Source of the DNA: Mesorhizobium sp. M4B.F.Ca.ET.203.01.1.1
Lineage (GTDB): Bacteria; Pseudomonadota; Alphaproteobacteria; Rhizobiales; Rhizobiaceae
Assembly (NCBI RefSeq): GCF_004791025.1
Contig: NZ_SRUO01000004.1
Location: forward strand, 248,001-312,000
Direction of reading: 5' to 3'
Length of the DNA: 64,000 nucleotides
The notes beneath the pieces are model-generated. The model did not search any database. It saw only the letters and a list, made by a program, of their open reading frames with translations, and was not told the origin of the DNA. Below, in pieces: positions 43,021-50,950 of the stretch (within the stretch, counting starts at the first letter, position 1; the number at the start of each line of letters is the position of its first letter). The translations under genes and the position numbers were made by a program.

Positions 43021-43599
43021 ATGACTGGCAACCTGAGCAGGATCGTGCGTTTGGTGGCGATCCTGAACCTTGCCTATTTCGGGATAGAATTTGCCATTGC
43101 CGTCCGGATCGGGTCCGTATCGCTATTTGCCGACAGCATCGATTTTCTGGAGGATGCGTCGATCAATCTCCTGATCCTGGTCGGGCTGGGTTGGGCGGCC
43201 CGCAATCGGGCGCGGCTTGGAATGCTGCTCGCCGGCGTACTCCTGGTCCCGGCTTTGGCCACGCTATGGACCGCATGGCAAAAGCTCCATCTTCCGGTTC
43301 CGCCCTCGCCCGTACCACTCACTCTCACGGCGATGGGTGCGATCCTCGTGAACCTGTCATGCGCACTCATGCTCGCGCGTTATCGCCATCATGGAGGAAG
43401 CCTCTCCCGCGCCGCGTTCCTGTCGGCGCGCAACGATGTCCTTGCCAACGTAGCGATCATCGCTGCCGGTCTGGTCACGGCATTCCTGTGGAATTCGGCC
43501 TGGCCCGATATCATCGTCGGGCTTGCCATCGCTGTCTTGAACGCCGATGCCGCCCGCGAGGTTTTCAGTGCCGCGAGGCGCGAGCAGGCCGAAAGTTGA
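43021..43599 (+). CDS. Transmembrane-only cation diffusion facilitator
   Basis: The 192-residue protein has six spans like cation diffusion facilitators, with the TM2 motif Ser-Leu-Phe-Ala-Asp38-Ser-Ile-Asp41-x3-Asp45. In TM5 the usual His-x3-Asp metal site reads Ser135-x3-Asp139. The cytoplasmic C-terminal metal-binding domain (about 80 residues) is absent, and the frame ends cleanly, so this looks like a natural short form and not a truncation. Substrate could be zinc, iron, manganese or something else. It is probably cotranscribed with the OmpA-like gene. Confidence 0.8.
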   Translation: MTGNLSRIVRLVAILNLAYFGIEFAIAVRIGSVSLFADSIDFLEDASINLLILVGLGWAARNRARLGMLLAGVLLVPALATLWTAWQKLHLPVPPSPVPLTLTAMGAILVNLSCALMLARYRHHGGSLSRAAFLSARNDVLANVAIIAAGLVTAFLWNSAWPDIIVGLAIAVLNADAAREVFSAARREQAES

Positions 43600-43675
43600 A
43601 TCCGACATGACACATTCAGGCGGCCTGGTTGTGATGCCTCTTCCCCGAAGATCGTGCCGGGCACGGCAATGGAAC

Positions 43676-44266
43676 TCAGAACGTATCGAAGCGACGCTCC
43701 ACCTCGCGCGCGAACATTTCCCGCTTTTCGTCCGATATGCTGTGAACGGAGTATCGCGACAGGTACAGATGCCGCACGTCCCGGCCGCACATGGTCTTCA
43801 GGCCGCGCAGCAGCACCTTCTTTCCGGGGTTCTGCATATAGAGTTGGGTGTACCACCACGGCGACCCGCATGTGGTGACCACGCCCATGCGGCGGATATT
43901 GAGCAGCGAAGGCTTGATCAGGCCGTCATCGGGCGGCACCTCGTAAGCGATGCCTGGGCGCCATACGCGATCGAAATAGCCTTTCAGTATGGCGGGCATG
44001 CCCGACCACCAGGTCGGAAAGCAGAAGACGCATGCCTCTGCCCATAACAGCGCATCGACATAGACCTGCAGATCCTTCGGCACCTGGGAGGGATCGTAAT
44101 GGCCACGCCATTCCTCGGGCAGCATCGCCGGATTGAAACCCATCTTGTACAGGTCGAAGTCGATGACTTCGTCGCCTCTCGCCTTGAGCGTCTTGACGAT
44201 GCGCTGGTGAAGCGACGCCAAATAGCTGTCAGCCGCCGGGTGCGCGTAGAGTACGTTGACCTTCAT
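43676..44266 (-). CDS. NAD(P)H-quinone oxidoreductase, flavodoxin fold
   Basis: The 196-residue flavoprotein belongs to the NQO/MdaB/KefF-like flavodoxin-fold group, with Tyr-Ala-His-Pro-x-x-x-Ser near 8-15, Phe-Pro-Thr-Trp-Trp-Ser-Gly-Met-Pro-Ala-Ile-Leu-Lys-Gly-Tyr-Phe-Asp near 83-99, and Thr-Thr-Cys-Gly near 130. It should reduce quinones with two electrons using FMN or FAD. The gene stands alone, converging on the cation efflux gene. Confidence 0.88.
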   Translation of the reverse strand: MKVNVLYAHPAADSYLASLHQRIVKTLKARGDEVIDFDLYKMGFNPAMLPEEWRGHYDPSQVPKDLQVYVDALLWAEACVFCFPTWWSGMPAILKGYFDRVWRPGIAYEVPPDDGLIKPSLLNIRRMGVVTTCGSPWWYTQLYMQNPGKKVLLRGLKTMCGRDVRHLYLSRYSVHSISDEKREMFAREVERRFDTF

Positions 44267-44375
44267 CGGATGACGCCCTCAAGCCTTCCACCTCCGAAGG
44301 TACTAGTCGAAGCTAATAGGCTTGCCTAGCTGCCGAGGCACGCCCTTGCGTTTGGCGTCATCCTTGCCGCTTCGG

Positions 44376-44744
44376 CTAGGCCACGCAGATCCCCGGCACC
44401 GCGACCTTCTCGAACAGATGCGGCGACGCGACGGCCGAGGACGGATAGGCCGAGATCTTCGCCCTGAACTGCGGATGCGTGAAGGCGGCACGGAAGGCGG
44501 CGGTCGATTCCCACACGGCATAGTTCAGGTAGGTCGGGCTGTCGCCGATCGCGCGGTGAAGCTGGGTCGAGATGAAGCCCGGCTGCTGCTTCATGAACAC
44601 GGCGTCGTCCTGCCAGACGTCGAGGAAGGTCTGCTCGTCGGCCTTGTCGAGCGTGAAGACGTTCACCAGCACGACGGCGGTGGCATCGATGGCGACCTGG
44701 CGGTCGATCGGGAAAGCGGGGTCGAGGGGGCGCATATGGGTCAT
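44376..44744 (-). CDS. Antibiotic biosynthesis monooxygenase (ABM) family protein
   Basis: The 122-residue protein has the dimeric ferredoxin-like ABM fold: Val-Leu-Val-Asn-Val-Phe, Phe-Met-Lys-Gln-Gln-Pro-Gly-Phe-Ile, and Tyr-Leu-Asn-Tyr-Ala-Val-Trp-Glu-Ser. Members include cofactor-free quinol monooxygenases and haem-degrading enzymes; nothing here picks between them. The ATG at 44744 is preferred (AAGGAA upstream). It diverges from a MarR regulator across a short region with clear repeats, so it is likely MarR-controlled. Confidence 0.85.
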   Translation of the reverse strand: MTHMRPLDPAFPIDRQVAIDATAVVLVNVFTLDKADEQTFLDVWQDDAVFMKQQPGFISTQLHRAIGDSPTYLNYAVWESTAAFRAAFTHPQFRAKISAYPSSAVASPHLFEKVAVPGICVA

Positions 44745-44767
44745 GAGGGTTTCCTTCAATTGGTGTT

Positions 44768-44821
44768 ATGATGTCAATCTGTTACGATGCCTACATATGC
44801 ATTTGACAACATGATGTCAAT
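44768..44821. promoter_or_regulatory. MarR-type operator repeats in divergent region
   Basis: ATGATGTCAAT occurs twice in direct orientation (44768-44778 and 44811-44821), 43 bases apart, about four helical turns. The second copy completes a palindrome TTGACA-N6-TGTCAA (44803-44820), a form typical for MarR dimers. It would cover both divergent promoters. Confidence 0.75.
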
Positions 44822-44839
44822 ATCGATACAAGGTGACAA

Positions 44840-45316
44840 ATGTCCAGCACGAAACGAACACCGCCCGGCAAGGCCTTGAGCGACCTCATCCTTGACCTGT
44901 TCAGGTTGAACAGCCGCATCAGCGCGGCCGGCGACAGGCTGGTCGCAGATCTCGGCCTGACCAGCGCTCGCTGGCAGGTGCTGGGCGCCATCGTCGCCGC
45001 CGCGCATCCGCAGCCGGTGGCGTGGCTGGCGCGGGATCTCGGCGCAAACCGCCAGAACGTGCAGCGCATCGTCAACGATCTCGAAAGCGAAGGGCTGGTC
45101 GCCTTCAGGGTAAACCCGCATCACCGGCGGGCGCAGCTTGTCGTGCTGGCCGACAAGGGGCGTGCAGCCTACGACGCGGCCATGCGCCTGCAGGCCCCCT
45201 GGATCAACAACCTCGCCGACGGGCTTTCGGTCGAGGACATCAACACCATGCACGGCGTGATCACGGCGCTGCGCAAAAAACTGGAAGGCAACGACGACGC
45301 TGAAGAGCAGAGCTGA
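44840..45316 (+). CDS. MarR family transcriptional regulator
   Basis: The 158-residue protein has the MarR winged helix: an N-terminal dimer helix, a recognition segment Val-Ala-Trp-Leu-Ala-Arg-Asp-Leu-Gly-Ala-Asn-Arg-Gln-Asn-Val-Gln-Arg (about 56-72), then the wing with Asn-Pro-His-His-Arg-Arg-Ala-Gln. Its likely targets are its own gene and the divergent ABM monooxygenase gene through the operators at 44768-44821. The ligand is not known. It ends in an acidic tail. Confidence 0.9.
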   Translation: MSSTKRTPPGKALSDLILDLFRLNSRISAAGDRLVADLGLTSARWQVLGAIVAAAHPQPVAWLARDLGANRQNVQRIVNDLESEGLVAFRVNPHHRRAQLVVLADKGRAAYDAAMRLQAPWINNLADGLSVEDINTMHGVITALRKKLEGNDDAEEQS

Positions 45317-45514
45317 CCGCTGCGGAACGGTGGCTGTTCCATCCACTTGCTGAGCGCCGTCCCGATCCTGGCGCTGCTCGGTTCGCAGGATCGCCGGCTT
45401 TGGACCGCCCGAGCCGGCTGACGATGGCGCGGCTCCGTTGCCAAGCGCGCCGATTTCGCGCAACGGTTCCGCCAACCGCAATCACCGCCGTGGGCTTGCC
45501 GATGCCAATGTCCC

Positions 45515-46675
45515 GTGCCCGATAGCACTGTCCTCGTTACCGGAGCGCGCGCGCCGGTGGCGCTGCATCTGGCGCGGCTGCTGCATGGCGCCGGGCGACG
45601 CGTGATCCTGGCCGACACCCCTGCCCGGCCGATCGCCGCCGCCAGCATAGCCTGCGCGCTCTATCGCCGCCTGCCGCCGCCGCGCTTCGAGCCGGCGGCC
45701 TATGCCGAGGCCGTCGAGGCGCTGGTGCGCGCCGAAGGGATTGGCCTGGTCATCCCGACCTGCGAGGAGGTTTTTCATCTGGCGCTCGCCTGGCGCGGCC
45801 GCGCGATCTCGGCGCGCCTGTTCGCCCCCGGAATCGAGCTGCTTGCCGAGGTCCACAACAAGCATGCCTTCATCCGGCTGGCCGAACGGCTTGGCCTCGC
45901 CGTGCCGCAAACGACGCTGCTGCAATCCAGAGCCGATCTGGAAGCGGTGCGCGGCCGCGCGCGCGAACTGGTGTTCAAACCGGTATGGTCGCGCTTCGCC
46001 AGCCAGGTGCTTTTGCGCCCCTCGCCCGACGAACTCGATGCCGTCAACCCCTCGCCCGCCATGAAGTGGGTAGCGCAGCGTTTCGTGACGGGCGAGGAGA
46101 TCAGCGCCTATGCGGTGGCGCGCGCGGGCAAGCTCAAGGCGTTCGCGCTCTATCGCTCGCTCTACCGTGCCGGCAAGGGCGCCGGAATCTTCTTCGAACG
46201 GATCGAGGATGTCTGGGCGCGCGAGCTGGTCGAGCGCATCGCCGGTGGCACGTCATGGACCGGGCAAATCTCCTTCGACCTGATGCGGCAGGCGGACGGA
46301 ACAGTGCTGCCGCTGGAGTGCAACCCGCGCGCCGTCAGCGGCCTGCATTTCTTCCGCGATCCGGCGCGCTTCGCGGACGCCGTGCTGGGAGACGGGCCCG
46401 AGGTCAGACCCGATGTCACCGCGCCCCAGACAGTGCGGCTCGCCATGTGGATCTACGGGCTGCCGGCGGCCTTGCGCTCCGGTGGCCTCGGCCGCTTCAG
46501 CAAGGCGATGCGCGGTGCGGAGGAACTGCTCGACTGGCCCGGCGATCCTGCACCGGTCAAGGCGCAGTGGCCGGCGCTGGCCGAGATCGCCGGCATCGCG
46601 CTTCGAGGACGCATCGGCCTGCAGGCGGCGTCAACGCGCGACATCGAATGGAACGGGCCTGAGGAGCTCTTCTGA
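45515..46675 (+). CDS. ATP-grasp family ligase
   Basis: The 386-residue protein has an N-terminal Rossmann-like pre-ATP-grasp part (Val-Leu-Val-Thr-Gly-Ala-Arg-Ala-Pro) and an ATP-grasp core (about 115-290), with Phe-Lys-Pro-Val near 150, Val-Ala-Gln-Arg-Phe-Val-Thr-Gly-Glu-Glu near 190 and Leu-Glu-Cys-Asn-Pro-Arg near 270 holding the magnesium ligands. Such enzymes join a carboxylate to an amine, thiol or hydroxyl by an acyl phosphate. The start is a GTG with no strong ribosome site. It converges on the Rieske gene of the neighbouring operon, 45 bases away, and may serve the same pathway. Confidence 0.85.
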   Translation: MPDSTVLVTGARAPVALHLARLLHGAGRRVILADTPARPIAAASIACALYRRLPPPRFEPAAYAEAVEALVRAEGIGLVIPTCEEVFHLALAWRGRAISARLFAPGIELLAEVHNKHAFIRLAERLGLAVPQTTLLQSRADLEAVRGRARELVFKPVWSRFASQVLLRPSPDELDAVNPSPAMKWVAQRFVTGEEISAYAVARAGKLKAFALYRSLYRAGKGAGIFFERIEDVWARELVERIAGGTSWTGQISFDLMRQADGTVLPLECNPRAVSGLHFFRDPARFADAVLGDGPEVRPDVTAPQTVRLAMWIYGLPAALRSGGLGRFSKAMRGAEELLDWPGDPAPVKAQWPALAEIAGIALRGRIGLQAASTRDIEWNGPEELF

Positions 46676-46720
46676 GGTCCGGCCCGAAGGAACGACACGC
46701 CGAGTTCTCCAATGCACCGT

Positions 46721-47719
46721 CTAAAGCTCGATCTGGTGCACGCGCGGCTCTTCCGCTGCCGGGGGCAGCTCGCCCGCGATGATCGCGGCGATGTCTCGGC
46801 GCAGGAAATCGAGCGGCCCGATCACCGGCAGCGCTGGCGGGGCAAAACGGGCGTTGTCGCTCGCCGATTTCAGCACGCGGCGATCCTGCTGCAACGCGAT
46901 GTTGAACAGCGGTTTGAAGGCAAGCGCCTTGATCCCGCCGAACCAGCCCTGGCGCGGGCCGATCAGCCAGTCGACGCCCTCGACGGTGCGCTCGTCGGCC
47001 TGGCGCAGATGGAAGGTGGTGGCGAGCGCAAGCCCATCCTTGCCCCAATATTCGAGTTCGGCGATGCCGGGGTAACGGAAGCGGCCGATGGTTTTCGCGC
47101 GCTCGCCTTCCAATAGCCGGCTGATCAGCCCCTGCTGTCGATCCTCGCCGGTGTAGCAAGCCTCGACCCAGCCCTCGCCGCCGGTCACTTCGACGCGCAC
47201 GAGATGGCGCTTCGAACCCAGGCCACGCAGCAGGCCCTTGTGGGTGAAGTGGGTGTGGGTGGCATCGAGGATGTTTTCGGCCGCGTCGATCACCGTCGAT
47301 TGCGTCGAGCTGCGCACCCGCCGCACGACGACGTTCTTGCCCTGCATGCAATGGAGATAGGGTTCGGCCTCGGGCGTGCCCGACGAGACGAAGACGACGC
47401 CGTCGCGCTCGATGGCGCCAAAGCGGCGCACCCGGTAATGCGGCATCTCGCCGACATGACCGGGGATGGCGGTGCAGCGCCCTTCCCCGTCATAGCGCCA
47501 GCCGTGATAGGGGCACTCGATCTCGCCGCCGACGAGCTTGCCGGTCGACAGTTCGACCAGCCGGTGCGGGCAGCGGTCGAACAGCGCCGCAATGCCTTGC
47601 GCCGAGCGGAACAGCACCAGCGGCTGGCCGTCGAACAGGATGCGCTTCGGCTTGCCCCTGATGTCGCCCGACAGCGCCACGGCCTGCCAGTGATCCTTCC
47701 GCTTTTGGCGCTCGCTCAA
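46721..47719 (-). CDS. Rieske non-haem iron oxygenase
   Basis: The 332-residue protein has an N-terminal Rieske [2Fe-2S] domain (Cys50-x-His52 and Cys69-x2-His72) and a catalytic domain with the mononuclear iron motif Asn149-x2-Asp152-x2-His155-x4-His160. This is the alpha-subunit layout of Rieske oxygenases that hydroxylate, desaturate or demethylate; no beta subunit or reductase gene is adjacent, so a reductase must come from elsewhere. It is the last gene of a six-gene operon and overlaps the preceding GNAT-like gene as ATGA. Confidence 0.93.
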   Translation of the reverse strand: MSERQKRKDHWQAVALSGDIRGKPKRILFDGQPLVLFRSAQGIAALFDRCPHRLVELSTGKLVGGEIECPYHGWRYDGEGRCTAIPGHVGEMPHYRVRRFGAIERDGVVFVSSGTPEAEPYLHCMQGKNVVVRRVRSSTQSTVIDAAENILDATHTHFTHKGLLRGLGSKRHLVRVEVTGGEGWVEACYTGEDRQQGLISRLLEGERAKTIGRFRYPGIAELEYWGKDGLALATTFHLRQADERTVEGVDWLIGPRQGWFGGIKALAFKPLFNIALQQDRRVLKSASDNARFAPPALPVIGPLDFLRRDIAAIIAGELPPAAEEPRVHQIEL

Positions 47720-48861
47720 AGTTCGAACCTCCTGAGCAGGGGAATGCCTACCCGCGCCAGCACGGTTTCCATGACGCGGATCGCCACGCGTCGGCGACGC
47801 GGCAAATGACCGGCATAGACGGCGTTGTATTCGATCGCCGCGACGGCGCCGCGCCGTCGCTTGAAGCTTGCGGCCCCGGCGCTCATGTTGAAGAACAGGC
47901 CGCGCGCCGTGGCATGGTCCTGCGCCATCGCCATCACCATGCGATAGAGGCCCTCCTCTATCGGCAGCCCGGTGTCGTAGCCGACGATCGGCTGGGTCAG
48001 CGTGCCGCCGTTCTCGAACAGGCCGGTGACGGCGACGAGTTCGCCGCCCGGCCGACGCAGGCCGACCAGGCTGAGAACGCCGCGCCGGTGCATCTCGGCG
48101 ATGTAGCGAGCGGTGTAGTGCGGGTTGAGCGGCGTGTATTTTTCCAGATAGAGCATGCTGTAGAGCTGTTCCGCGCGCGCATAGTCGGGATCGCTGAAAT
48201 CGGCATCGCCGACGCGCTTGAAGGGCGTGCTGCCGAGCCGCTTGCGGTCGCGCTTCATGTCGTTGCTCATGGCCGGCGCCGAACCGCGGTCGGCGAAGAT
48301 GTAGATCTGGCGCGCCGCCAGCATGCGAAAGCCTTCCGCTTTCAGCGCCGCGATGGTGGCCGGGTCGGCGATCTCGTTCAGCGAACGGATGACGATGGCG
48401 CGGTCCGGGAAGCGCGCCGCAAGGTCGGCGCGCAAGGCGGCGATTGCGGCACGGTCGAGCAGCGGCACCGGGTTGGTCGAGTAGAGCCAGTTGTTGAGCT
48501 GAACCTGATGGTCGAGGCCGCTCGCCCGCACCAGCGGCGCGCAGGCGCCGATCAGCGCCTTGAGCGAGCGCCGCAGCGACGGGTGCGCGATGAAGTTGCG
48601 CGTCTCGTCGACGGCATAGTCGATATAGGCGCCGGACGGGCAGCAGATGTAGCAGTTGGGCGCGTCGCTGGTGTCGTTCAGCGTCAGCGGGAAGGTGCGG
48701 CCGGCGACCTCCACGCTTTCGACCGACGTGGTAAGGTTGGCAACGAGATCGCGTACCGGCACGTCGTTGAAGAGCCGGACGAAAGCCTCGACCTTGCCGG
48801 GGCTGTTCTGGACCCGGTCCGCCTGCTGAAGCGGCCTCTCCATCATGGCGGCCGGGCTCAC
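47716..48861 (-). CDS. GNAT-fold acyltransferase-like protein
   Basis: The 381-residue protein resembles GNAT/FemAB-type acyltransferases in its second half (about 190-360), with a Lys-Arg-Asp-Arg-Lys-Arg-Leu basic patch, Tyr-Thr-Pro-Leu-Asn, a Leu-Val-Ala-Val-Thr-Gly core strand and Phe-Phe-Asn-Met-Ser-Ala-Gly-Ala. The first half holds a Cys-Tyr-Ile-Cys-Cys-Pro-Ser motif. The start is placed at a GTG at 48861, because GGGAG lies seven bases upstream and the GTGA overlaps the previous stop, as at other junctions here; ATG 48846 and ATG 48882 are alternatives. The acceptor is unknown. Confidence 0.7.
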   Translation of the reverse strand: MSPAAMMERPLQQADRVQNSPGKVEAFVRLFNDVPVRDLVANLTTSVESVEVAGRTFPLTLNDTSDAPNCYICCPSGAYIDYAVDETRNFIAHPSLRRSLKALIGACAPLVRASGLDHQVQLNNWLYSTNPVPLLDRAAIAALRADLAARFPDRAIVIRSLNEIADPATIAALKAEGFRMLAARQIYIFADRGSAPAMSNDMKRDRKRLGSTPFKRVGDADFSDPDYARAEQLYSMLYLEKYTPLNPHYTARYIAEMHRRGVLSLVGLRRPGGELVAVTGLFENGGTLTQPIVGYDTGLPIEEGLYRMVMAMAQDHATARGLFFNMSAGAASFKRRRGAVAAIEYNAVYAGHLPRRRRVAIRVMETVLARVGIPLLRRFEL

Positions 48862-50114
48862 GGCGCCACTCCCAGCCGGCATTCGACGCGGCGCAATTTG
48901 CGGTCGGTCTCCAGCGGCAGCGGCGCCCGCACCAGATCGACCGTCGCCATCGCCTTGCGCGCCGCGAGCAGCGCGAGCACCGCCTGATGCGCGGCAGTCG
49001 CCGCCTCGTCGGCGAGATCCGGCGCGAGCCTCAGCTCAATGGCATCGGTCGCCGACTGCACCAGCCGGAAATCGTCGATGCGACGGTCGGCCTTGAGCAC
49101 CGCATTGCGCAGTATGTCGGGGGTGAGCAGGACCTGGCCGGCGGCCGATTCCAGCCGGAAGACGTCGTCCATGCGGCCAACGATCTCGTCGACGCAGCGC
49201 AGCGGCGAACCGCATTTGCAAGGCTGCTCAGAGAGCCGCAACAGGTCGTTCATCCGGTATCGCGCCATGATCTGGGTCTGACGACGGAAGGCCGTGACCA
49301 GCGGCGTCACCAGCCCGTCGCCGGCCGGCTCGAATTCGAAGAACACCGAATCCTCGGCGAGATGCAGGCCGCCCTGCCGGCAGGTCACCGCGAACAGGCC
49401 CTCCGTCGCCATGTAGATCTGGTCGAGGGGCAGCCGGAAGAAATTCTCGATAACCGGACGGTCGACCGGATCGAGCGTCTCGGCGGCCGAGAGGACGCGT
49501 TGCGGCGAGAGCCGAAAGCCCGACGCCGCGAAATGCCGCAACATCTTCGGCGGCGCGATGATCACCGTTGGCTGAAAGTCCTCGAGCGTCGCGCGCCAAT
49601 GTTCCGGGCCGAGCGTCAGGCCGAAGAAGCGCAGGTCGATGCGCCGCGATTTGCGGGCGCTGTCGTACAGTCCCGTGTTCTGCGGCAGGATGACGGCGAC
49701 GCGCATTCCGCGCCACAGAAGATCGGGTGCCGCCTTGGCGAGGAGCGTACCCAGCCAGCGGTATTTTTCCGCCTCGGAGATGACGAACAGGCCGCGATTG
49801 CCGGATGTACCGGTACTCGCGCCAACCGTCAGGTCGCCGAGGCGGCAGTCGGCGGAAGCGGCGGCCCAGGCATCGCGGGCCGACACGCCGCCGATATTGA
49901 AGCGCTCGAAATTCGCCATCAGCAGCGCCTTGTCGGTCACAGGCAGGTCGCCGAGCTGTCGCGGCGCCTGGCCATAGAACGGCGCCAGCGGCAGGTCGTG
50001 GTCGAGCCAACGACGCAGGGTGGCCGCTTGCCAGCGCTCGAAGGCCGGCCGGCTTTTGCGCGAAACCCAGCGCGTCAGCACGAAGGAACCGATGGCTTCC
50101 GTGAGCCCGTTCAT
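48858..50114 (-). CDS. PaaK/F390-synthetase-like adenylate-forming enzyme
   Basis: The 418-residue protein matches the F390-synthetase-related group of adenylate-forming enzymes, with Gly-Ala-Ser-Thr-Gly-Thr-Ser-Gly-Asn-Arg-Gly (about 99-109) as the phosphate loop. It also has a Tyr-Met-Ala-Thr-Glu-Gly segment near 239, a Cys-Lys-Cys-Gly-x-x-Leu-Arg-Cys cluster near 304 and a Gly-Arg-Met-Asp-Asp motif near 319. It should activate a carboxylic acid as acyl-AMP, then pass it to CoA or another acceptor. The ATG at 50114 overlaps the stop of the MBL gene as ATGA. Substrate unknown. Confidence 0.87.
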   Translation of the reverse strand: MNGLTEAIGSFVLTRWVSRKSRPAFERWQAATLRRWLDHDLPLAPFYGQAPRQLGDLPVTDKALLMANFERFNIGGVSARDAWAAASADCRLGDLTVGASTGTSGNRGLFVISEAEKYRWLGTLLAKAAPDLLWRGMRVAVILPQNTGLYDSARKSRRIDLRFFGLTLGPEHWRATLEDFQPTVIIAPPKMLRHFAASGFRLSPQRVLSAAETLDPVDRPVIENFFRLPLDQIYMATEGLFAVTCRQGGLHLAEDSVFFEFEPAGDGLVTPLVTAFRRQTQIMARYRMNDLLRLSEQPCKCGSPLRCVDEIVGRMDDVFRLESAAGQVLLTPDILRNAVLKADRRIDDFRLVQSATDAIELRLAPDLADEAATAAHQAVLALLAARKAMATVDLVRAPLPLETDRKLRRVECRLGVAP

Positions 50115-50950
50115 CCGGCCCCCGCCGCCAGTTCGTGCGCAGTCAGGTCGTACTGCGTCATAGCAGGGTCGTGGCAGAGCATCACCTGTCCACCCGCCGC
50201 CTGGAAGCGACGCAGCGTCTCGCAGGTCGGGCCGATGACGGCAACATCCTCGGCGATGAGGCTGGAGGGAAAGCCGGGGGCGCGCTTCGGATCGAGTGCG
50301 GCGAGCAGCCATTGCGCGTCGACGGCATAGAGCAGCGGCCGCTCCAGCCCGGCGAACAAAAGGCCGAACTGGCCGTCGGCATGGCCGGGCAGATCGACCG
50401 CCACGACGCTCCCGTCGCCGAAGAGATCGGCTCCGCCTGGCACGCCGCCGCGCGTGTCGATCCGCCGCTTCATGGACAGCCCGTCGAGCCTTGCCTCGAA
50501 GTCGGCCGGGAAGAGTTCGGTGAAGACGCCGTGGCGGAGGTTCTGCCTCGGCGTGCGCGCCTTGACGCGAGCCCAGGCGGAGCCGCTGGCGATGAAACGG
50601 GCGTTGGGAAACAGCGACAGACCCGAGATGTGGTCGGCGTGGAAATGGCTAACGATGACGGCGCGGACATCGCCGGGCGCAAGGCCGAAGCGCTGGAGCA
50701 CCGTCAGCACCTGCTCGGTCGCGTTGAGTTCAGGCCTGAGCACCGCTCCGTAGAGGCGCAGCATCCAGCCGCGCCCCTCGCCCGTGACAGACTCCGGCGT
50801 GTAGCCGGTGTCGACCAGCACCGGCCCGGCCTGCGGATGCAGGATCAAGCCGTAGCGGACGCGCAGCCGCACACTGTGCCAGCCGCCGCCGCGCAGGATC
50901 AGCCGTTCGGCGGCACTGACCCAGGCACTGTTGGCAAAGTGGACCTTCAT
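50111..50950 (-). CDS. MBL-fold metallo-hydrolase
   Basis: The 279-residue protein has the metallo-beta-lactamase signature His102-Phe-His104-Ala-Asp106-His107, a later Gly-His (about 190) and an Asp near 212, completing a two-metal site. It is cytoplasmic by sequence (no signal peptide). In this operon it could act as a thioesterase or lactone hydrolase that releases the product, a task other clusters give to alpha/beta hydrolases; this is inference. It overlaps the neighbours on both sides by four bases. Confidence 0.9.
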   Translation of the reverse strand: MKVHFANSAWVSAAERLILRGGGWHSVRLRVRYGLILHPQAGPVLVDTGYTPESVTGEGRGWMLRLYGAVLRPELNATEQVLTVLQRFGLAPGDVRAVIVSHFHADHISGLSLFPNARFIASGSAWARVKARTPRQNLRHGVFTELFPADFEARLDGLSMKRRIDTRGGVPGGADLFGDGSVVAVDLPGHADGQFGLLFAGLERPLLYAVDAQWLLAALDPKRAPGFPSSLIAEDVAVIGPTCETLRRFQAAGGQVMLCHDPAMTQYDLTAHELAAGAG

